This document shows, one piece after another, positions 59,548 through 64,000 of a DNA stretch of 64,000 nt. Position numbers and translations under genes: made by a program. The notes beneath the pieces were generated by a model. That model did not search any database, was not told the origin of the DNA, and worked only from the letters and a program-made list of their open reading frames with translations. Location: positions 78,308 through 142,307 of the forward strand of contig JAQUWF010000001.1 of the NCBI GenBank assembly GCA_028692975.1, read 5' to 3'. Within the stretch, counting starts at the first letter, position 1. Every line of letters begins with the position of its first letter. The DNA is from Lachnospiraceae bacterium. Its GTDB lineage: Bacteria; Bacillota; Clostridia; Lachnospirales; Lachnospiraceae.

Positions 59548-60432
59548 ATGCAAAAAGCATATAGTAATAAGGCGGTTATCGCCAGTCTGGTATTGCCCGG
59601 CATCATTTGCTTTGTCTTTGCAATCCTCGCGCCTATCTGTCTGAGTGCATTTTATTCATTTACAGATTTCAGCGGGCTGGGCAGCTACAACTTCATAGGA
59701 TTTACCAATTTTAAAGAATTAATGGGCGACAAGGCTTTCTGGCGTTCTATGCTGAACTCCCTGCTGCTGGCAGCAGGGTTTATCATCATCCAGCATCCAC
59801 TGGCTATTATGACTGCAGCACTGCTGGACCGGAAAGGAAAACATGCAGAAGGATTTTTCCGTTGTGTATACTTTCTGCCAAACGTTATCTCAGTAGCCGT
59901 TATCGCGTACTTATGGAAATTCATCTACAATCCAAACTTTGGATTATTAAACAACATCGCAAAAATCTTTGGTGGAAAAGGCGATACCAACTGGCTGGGC
60001 AGCGGCACAGCAATCTGGGCAGTGCTCATCGTTCTGATCTGGCACGGCTTTGGCTGGGGTATGCTGATCTACTACACCGGTATCAAAAACATCGACCCGA
60101 CCCTGTATGAGGCGGCTTCCATCGACGGCGCAGACAACAAGCAGACATTCTTAAAGATCACACTGCCGCTTATGAAGCCGGTTATTCAGGTAAATGTGAC
60201 GCTGGCGATCATCTCCGCATTAAAACAGATGGAGACGGTATACCTGCTGACCAACGGCGGCCCTGGCAACGAGACCCAGTTTACAGCAAATTACTTATAC
60301 AAGCAGGCGTTTAGCTCCTTCCGCTACGGCTATGGCAATGCCATCAGTGTAGTATTTGTCATTGTCTGTGTTCTGGCGACGCAGGTACTGAATGTTATAT
60401 TCAAAGAGAGAGAGGGGCGGAAGAGAAAATGA
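59548..60432 (+). CDS. sugar ABC transporter permease 1 (second system)
   Basis: 294 residues from ATG 59548 (GGAGG upstream). Six helices, start VIASLVLPGIICFVFAILAPICLSAFYSFTDF and coupling loop EAASIDGADNKQTFLKITLPLMKPV of UgpA/MalF-type permeases. Overlaps permease 2 by 4 nt. Confidence 0.93.
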   Translation: MQKAYSNKAVIASLVLPGIICFVFAILAPICLSAFYSFTDFSGLGSYNFIGFTNFKELMGDKAFWRSMLNSLLLAAGFIIIQHPLAIMTAALLDRKGKHAEGFFRCVYFLPNVISVAVIAYLWKFIYNPNFGLLNNIAKIFGGKGDTNWLGSGTAIWAVLIVLIWHGFGWGMLIYYTGIKNIDPTLYEAASIDGADNKQTFLKITLPLMKPVIQVNVTLAIISALKQMETVYLLTNGGPGNETQFTANYLYKQAFSSFRYGYGNAISVVFVIVCVLATQVLNVIFKEREGRKRK

Positions 60433-61268
60433 CAAATAAAAAGAAAATTACGCCCGGCAAAATTATTTTATGGATCATCCTCATTGCGGTGGCGGTGATT
60501 CAGATCTTCCCACTTATCTGGCTTCTTGACTTCTCTGTAGCAAGCAACAACGAAATGTTTACCAATGGTCTTTTGATTATTCCGAAGGTTTTCCGCTGGG
60601 ATAACTATGCGACCGCATTCCGGGACGGACATGTGCTGCTGTATCTGCGCAACAGTCTGATCGTGAATGTGCTGGCGGTGCTGATCGTTATCGTGATCTC
60701 CATCATCACTGCATTCGCCACCACAAGAATGCACTGGAAATTATCTTCAACCGTAAGAAATGTGATCCTGCTGGGCATGATGATCCCGATCCATGCTACG
60801 CTGCTTCCGAACTACGTTATCTACGATAAACTGCATCTTCTGGATACACTGTGGGCACTTTTGATACCTTATGTGGCGTTTTCACTGCCCCAGGGACTGT
60901 TCCTGACTTCCAGTTTCATGGAGAGTATCCCCAAGGAGATTGAGGAGGCCGCCATTATGGACGGCTGCGGAATCTATCGTATTATTGGTATTATCATCAC
61001 ACCTATGCTGAAATCTTCACTGGTGACGGTGGCAATCATGACCTTCTTAAATAACTGGAATGAATTCATTATGGCAAGTACCTATCTGAGCACTTCCACC
61101 TGGAAGACACTGCCGTTTTCCGTACTGGAATTTACCGGAATGTACGCGTCGAACTACTCTGTACAGTTTGCGGTCATGGCGCTGACGGCGGCACCGATGG
61201 TTATAATTTATGTAATTTTGAACAAACAGATTACCAAAGGGGTTGCCATGGGAGCAGTGAAAGGGTAA
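60429..61268 (+). CDS. sugar ABC transporter permease 2 (second system)
   Basis: 279 residues, six helices, coupling loop EAAIMDGCGIYRIIGIIITPMLKSS and C-terminal KQITKGVAMGAVKG, all of the MalG/UgpE class. The kinase gene starts 35 bp later, with no terminator between, so transporter and sensor are probably one transcript. Confidence 0.93.
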   Translation: MTNKKKITPGKIILWIILIAVAVIQIFPLIWLLDFSVASNNEMFTNGLLIIPKVFRWDNYATAFRDGHVLLYLRNSLIVNVLAVLIVIVISIITAFATTRMHWKLSSTVRNVILLGMMIPIHATLLPNYVIYDKLHLLDTLWALLIPYVAFSLPQGLFLTSSFMESIPKEIEEAAIMDGCGIYRIIGIIITPMLKSSLVTVAIMTFLNNWNEFIMASTYLSTSTWKTLPFSVLEFTGMYASNYSVQFAVMALTAAPMVIIYVILNKQITKGVAMGAVKG

Positions 61269-61303
61269 ACTATAAAGATAAAAATTTATCCGGAGTGTGA
61301 CTT

Positions 61304-63115
61304 ATGGGGCAGGGGAAAAAGAAATCAAAAATATTGCGCAGGTATCGTGATTTGAACATCAGGCAGAAGATTATTCTGTCCACCTATGCAGTTCTTTTTC
61401 CTCTGCTTATTATTGCGTCAGTGCTGATTTTCTTCTATAATTATTCGAACACCCTAAAGGACGACACCCAGTTGTACGAACGGCTGACCAAGTCTGTGTG
61501 TGACGAGATTGATTATATGGAACAGGATGCATTGGATATATCGGATTATTTTGCAGTGAACCGGCAGATCAATAACGTGCTTTTGGATGAGCCGGAGAAT
61601 GTAAACAATGCGGCCTTGTTCTGGAAACTGCGCACGCCCATCACCTTTCTGGAGGACATCCTGGCGATAAAAAGCCAGATTAAGACGGTAATCCTGTACC
61701 CGGAGAGCGGTGCGGAGGTGTATTACCAGAGCCGTGACGGCAGTGTACATAATACAAATATAGAAGAGATACGGCGATTCCCCATATACGAAAAGGCTAT
61801 CGAAGCCCAGGGGGACGTGGTGTGGCAGAAAGTCCCAGCCAACGAGCGGGGGATTTATATCAGGAATCGTTCAGATAAGGTAATCGCATGTCGGGAACTT
61901 TATAATCTGTCCAAGAGTAAACGAATCGGCTTCCTTGCCATAGGTCTGGATGCGTCCCGCTATACGGAAAGCTGTCAGAGTATGCTGCAGGCGCCCAATG
62001 AGGGCATGGTGGTTCTGGACAGCACGGGAGAGGTGTTTGCCCAGGTCGGAGAGATCAAGGATAAGATCGTGGAAGACTTTATGGAACGGGAAGAACTGCA
62101 GCCCACCAGCAAACAGACGCAATTCCGCTATCAGGCAAATGGCTATTACATATTTGGCGCTAAGAGTACACAGACAGACGGTATCGTATGTTACATGTCC
62201 CCCAAAACCAACTGGACGAAACAGGCCAAGGGGAATCTTGCCATACCTATCGTGCTGTTTATAGCCCTGCTGGTCGGAGCGTGGCCGCTGTCACTGCTCA
62301 TGTCCAATTCTATCGTAAAGCCCATAGCTAAACTTGGCAGTTCCATGGAGAAATTCCGGAACGGTGACTTCGAGCAGCAGACCGAGGTATATGCACAGGA
62401 TGAGATCGGCCAGCTGGCCGAGGCATTTAATAAGATGGTTGGGGATATCAAAACCCTGATTAACGAGAATTATGTTATTGCGCTGAAAGAAAAAGAAATA
62501 GAACTGAATGCACTGCAGGCCCAGATTAATCCTCATTTCCTTTACAATGTGCTGGATTCTCTGTATTGGCAGGCTATGGGAGCGGATAATGAAGAACTGG
62601 CGGAGGATATTTTGTCCCTGTCGAAACTGTTCCGTCTGCTGTTGAGTCAGGGACAGTCCCGGATCCGGGTGGCGAAAGAAATCGAGCTGATCACCTGTTA
62701 TCTGCAGATTCAGAAGATGCGGTTCGCCAAGAAACTGGATTACAAGATTGATGTGGAGAAAGACATACAGGATTGTATGATCAGTAAACTGCTCCTGCAG
62801 CCTTTTGTGGAAAATGCTATTGTACATGGCCTGGAAGCTGTGGATAAGGAAGGCATGGTCACCGTGAGCGGAAGAGAAGAGGATGGTTATCTGACATTCC
62901 TTATCGAGGATAATGGCATCGGTATGGACCAGGAGGAGGCAGATCAGATACTGCTTGCGGACAGCGAATATTATGCGGGCAGCCGCATCGGACATTATGC
63001 GATCCATAATATTAAGGAACGACTGCAACTGCGGTACGAAGATGACTTTGTGTTGAAGATATTCAGCAAGGTCAATGAGGGGACGAAGGTCATCATCCGC
63101 ATTCCAAAGGAATAA
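61304..63115 (+). CDS. YesM-type sensor histidine kinase (second system)
   Basis: 603 residues: TM1 about 24-46, extracytoplasmic sensor to about 305, TM2 about 308-328, HAMP linker with KPIAKLGSSMEKFRNGDFEQQ, then QAQINPHFLYNVLDSLYW with the phospho-His and HATPase motifs VENAIVHGLEAV, IEDNGIGM and IHNIKERL. It follows the transporter that it probably controls with the next gene. Confidence 0.93.
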   Translation: MGQGKKKSKILRRYRDLNIRQKIILSTYAVLFPLLIIASVLIFFYNYSNTLKDDTQLYERLTKSVCDEIDYMEQDALDISDYFAVNRQINNVLLDEPENVNNAALFWKLRTPITFLEDILAIKSQIKTVILYPESGAEVYYQSRDGSVHNTNIEEIRRFPIYEKAIEAQGDVVWQKVPANERGIYIRNRSDKVIACRELYNLSKSKRIGFLAIGLDASRYTESCQSMLQAPNEGMVVLDSTGEVFAQVGEIKDKIVEDFMEREELQPTSKQTQFRYQANGYYIFGAKSTQTDGIVCYMSPKTNWTKQAKGNLAIPIVLFIALLVGAWPLSLLMSNSIVKPIAKLGSSMEKFRNGDFEQQTEVYAQDEIGQLAEAFNKMVGDIKTLINENYVIALKEKEIELNALQAQINPHFLYNVLDSLYWQAMGADNEELAEDILSLSKLFRLLLSQGQSRIRVAKEIELITCYLQIQKMRFAKKLDYKIDVEKDIQDCMISKLLLQPFVENAIVHGLEAVDKEGMVTVSGREEDGYLTFLIEDNGIGMDQEEADQILLADSEYYAGSRIGHYAIHNIKERLQLRYEDDFVLKIFSKVNEGTKVIIRIPKE

Positions 63116-63136
63116 AAGAGAATGGGAGTGGAAAAT

Positions 63137-63874
63137 ATGCAGCAAAAAGATATGCGCCTGTTACTGGTAGACGACGAAGAGACGATATTGCATGGGATGG
63201 CGTGGTATATTGAAAAGCATACGACCTGTTTCAAAAAAGTTTATTGTGCCACATCCGGACAGGGGGCGCTGGATATTATCTACAAGCACCATCCAGATGT
63301 TATGGTGCTGGATATACAGATGCCGGGCAAATCGGGACTGGATGTCATGCGTGAAGCAGTGGCGGCGGGCGTCTGCCCCAAGACGATTATTTTATCTGGA
63401 TACGATACCTTTTCCTATGCCCAGCAGGCACTGCGCCTGGGGGCGCTGGACTATCTGCTGAAGCCGTGCCGATCCACAGAACTGGTCCAGAAACTGGAAA
63501 GTCTGGTGGGCAGCCAGGAACCGGTGGTGGAGGCACCTTCGGACGCCGGGAATCAGATCGTCAAAAACGCTATCGAGTACATGAAAGAACACATGGATGA
63601 AGAACTGAGCCAGATGATCGTGGCGGAGAAGGTAGGCGTGTCAACCTCTTATCTGTCCACGCTTTTTGCGAAGAAAGAAGGTCCTGGATTTTCTGATTAT
63701 CTCAATCAGCTGCGCATCGAATGTGCCTGCGAGTATATGCAGGATGAAAAAATGAAAATATATGAGATCGCCTATCGGGTGGGCTACCGGGATGAGAAAT
63801 ATTTCTCCAAGGTATTTAAAAAGGTCACGGGCAAGAGCCCATCTGAGTACCGCAGAGGTATGGGGATCCGATAA
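63137..63874 (+). CDS. YesN-type response regulator with AraC domain (second system)
   Basis: 245 residues from ATG 63137 (GGGAG 8 nt upstream, better than ATG 63122). Receiver: DDEE near residue 12, phospho-Asp in VMVLDIQMP, LSGYDTFSYAQQALRLGALDYLLKPC. AraC domain: DEELSQMIVAEKVGVSTSYLSTLFAKKEG and GYRDEKYFSKVFKKVTGKSPSEYRRG. Completes the kinase/regulator pair of the second sugar transporter. Confidence 0.93.
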   Translation: MQQKDMRLLLVDDEETILHGMAWYIEKHTTCFKKVYCATSGQGALDIIYKHHPDVMVLDIQMPGKSGLDVMREAVAAGVCPKTIILSGYDTFSYAQQALRLGALDYLLKPCRSTELVQKLESLVGSQEPVVEAPSDAGNQIVKNAIEYMKEHMDEELSQMIVAEKVGVSTSYLSTLFAKKEGPGFSDYLNQLRIECACEYMQDEKMKIYEIAYRVGYRDEKYFSKVFKKVTGKSPSEYRRGMGIR

Positions 63875-63888
63875 GAAAGGACGGGGGA

Positions 63889-64000
63889 ATGACAAAGTTA
63901 GAGTATGTAGTGACCACCTTTCCCAACAGGGAAAAACAGACAGAGCAGAAAGTGCTTTCTTTTGTGAAGGAAGACGAGATAGAAAATGAAGTGATTAATA
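63889..64000 (+). CDS. start of a gene, unidentified, 3' partial
   Basis: ATG 63889 with GGGGG just upstream, 15 bp after the regulator; 37 codons are visible before the window ends (MTKLEYVVTTFPNREKQTEQ then a charged stretch). No signal peptide. Too short to identify; position suggests it belongs to the sugar-transport/regulator operon. Confidence 0.5.
   Translation, partial: MTKLEYVVTTFPNREKQTEQKVLSFVKEDEIENEVIN

Noticed and set aside
62291..63145. 284-codon minus-strand ORF
   Set aside because: Antisense to the second histidine kinase; shadow of its codon pattern.
1..64000. tRNA, rRNA, intact IS elements or prophage
   Set aside because: Looked for cloverleaf patterns, transposase and integrase motifs on both strands and found none that I could support by reading alone.

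Overview
The window reads as chromosome of a gut Lachnospiraceae (Clostridia), probably Blautia-like. This is inferred from protein content: sugar transporters lacking their own ATPase and paired with YesM/YesN-type two-component systems, a class II GalT, a two-gene SUF-like system, several AAA/PD-(D/E)XK 'orphan ATPase' proteins, strong AGGAGG ribosome sites and moderate G+C. I see no rRNA, tRNA, intact insertion sequence, phage or CRISPR array. Almost all genes lie on the + strand.

Region 1 (1-8.7 kb): the 3' part of a CDP-alcohol phosphatidyltransferase fused to a phospholipase D module; a CPA2-type antiporter overlapping a ComEC-like metallo-beta-lactamase lipoprotein; a gap with structured hairpin repeats; an acyl-CoA thioesterase overlapping a DUF3786 protein; an Rpn-like nuclease; and a second antiporter behind a consensus promoter and a fluoride riboswitch with terminator.

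Region 2 (8.7-13.4 kb): the most unusual locus. A MacB/FtsX-type ABC permease carries a complete MerR DNA-binding domain at its N-terminus, followed by its ATPase and a second permease. The operon starts with a MerR-type promoter (19-bp spacer), so the transporter itself is probably the transcription factor.

Region 3 (13.4-28 kb): an AAA/DUF4143 protein behind 33-bp-phased repeats; an AraC regulator divergent from galK-galT; an operon of a divergent CO-dehydrogenase-like protein (His-rich N-terminus, one C-cluster cysteine replaced by Glu) with an SsuABC/ThiXYZ-like transporter; then a TPP-riboswitch thiamine salvage operon (thiM, thiE, HAD phosphatase, thiD, cytX).

Region 4 (28-34 kb): small genes and debris. 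These are a 24-residue membrane peptide overlapping a 59-codon ORF, an AraC regulator with an aldo/keto reductase, a small acidic protein, a duplicated fragment of a DNA-deoxyinosine glycosylase gene, an XRE/DUF6773 pair, an orphan HicB and a C_GCAxxG_C_C protein.

Region 5 (34-45 kb): a host-glycan locus. A sensor kinase, its response regulator and an extra binding lipoprotein precede a sugar ABC transporter, a GH110-like alpha-galactosidase, a GH29 fucosidase and a Gfo/Idh/MocA enzyme. The set suggests use of Gal(alpha1-3)[Fuc(alpha1-2)]Gal-type (blood group B/H) glycans.

Region 6 (45-64 kb): a minimal SufC/SufB pair, an AAA/PD-(D/E)XK protein, a lipoprotein, a GH88/GH105-like hydrolase with an iron alcohol dehydrogenase, a complete peptide/nickel-family ABC importer, and a second sugar ABC transporter followed by its own kinase/regulator pair.
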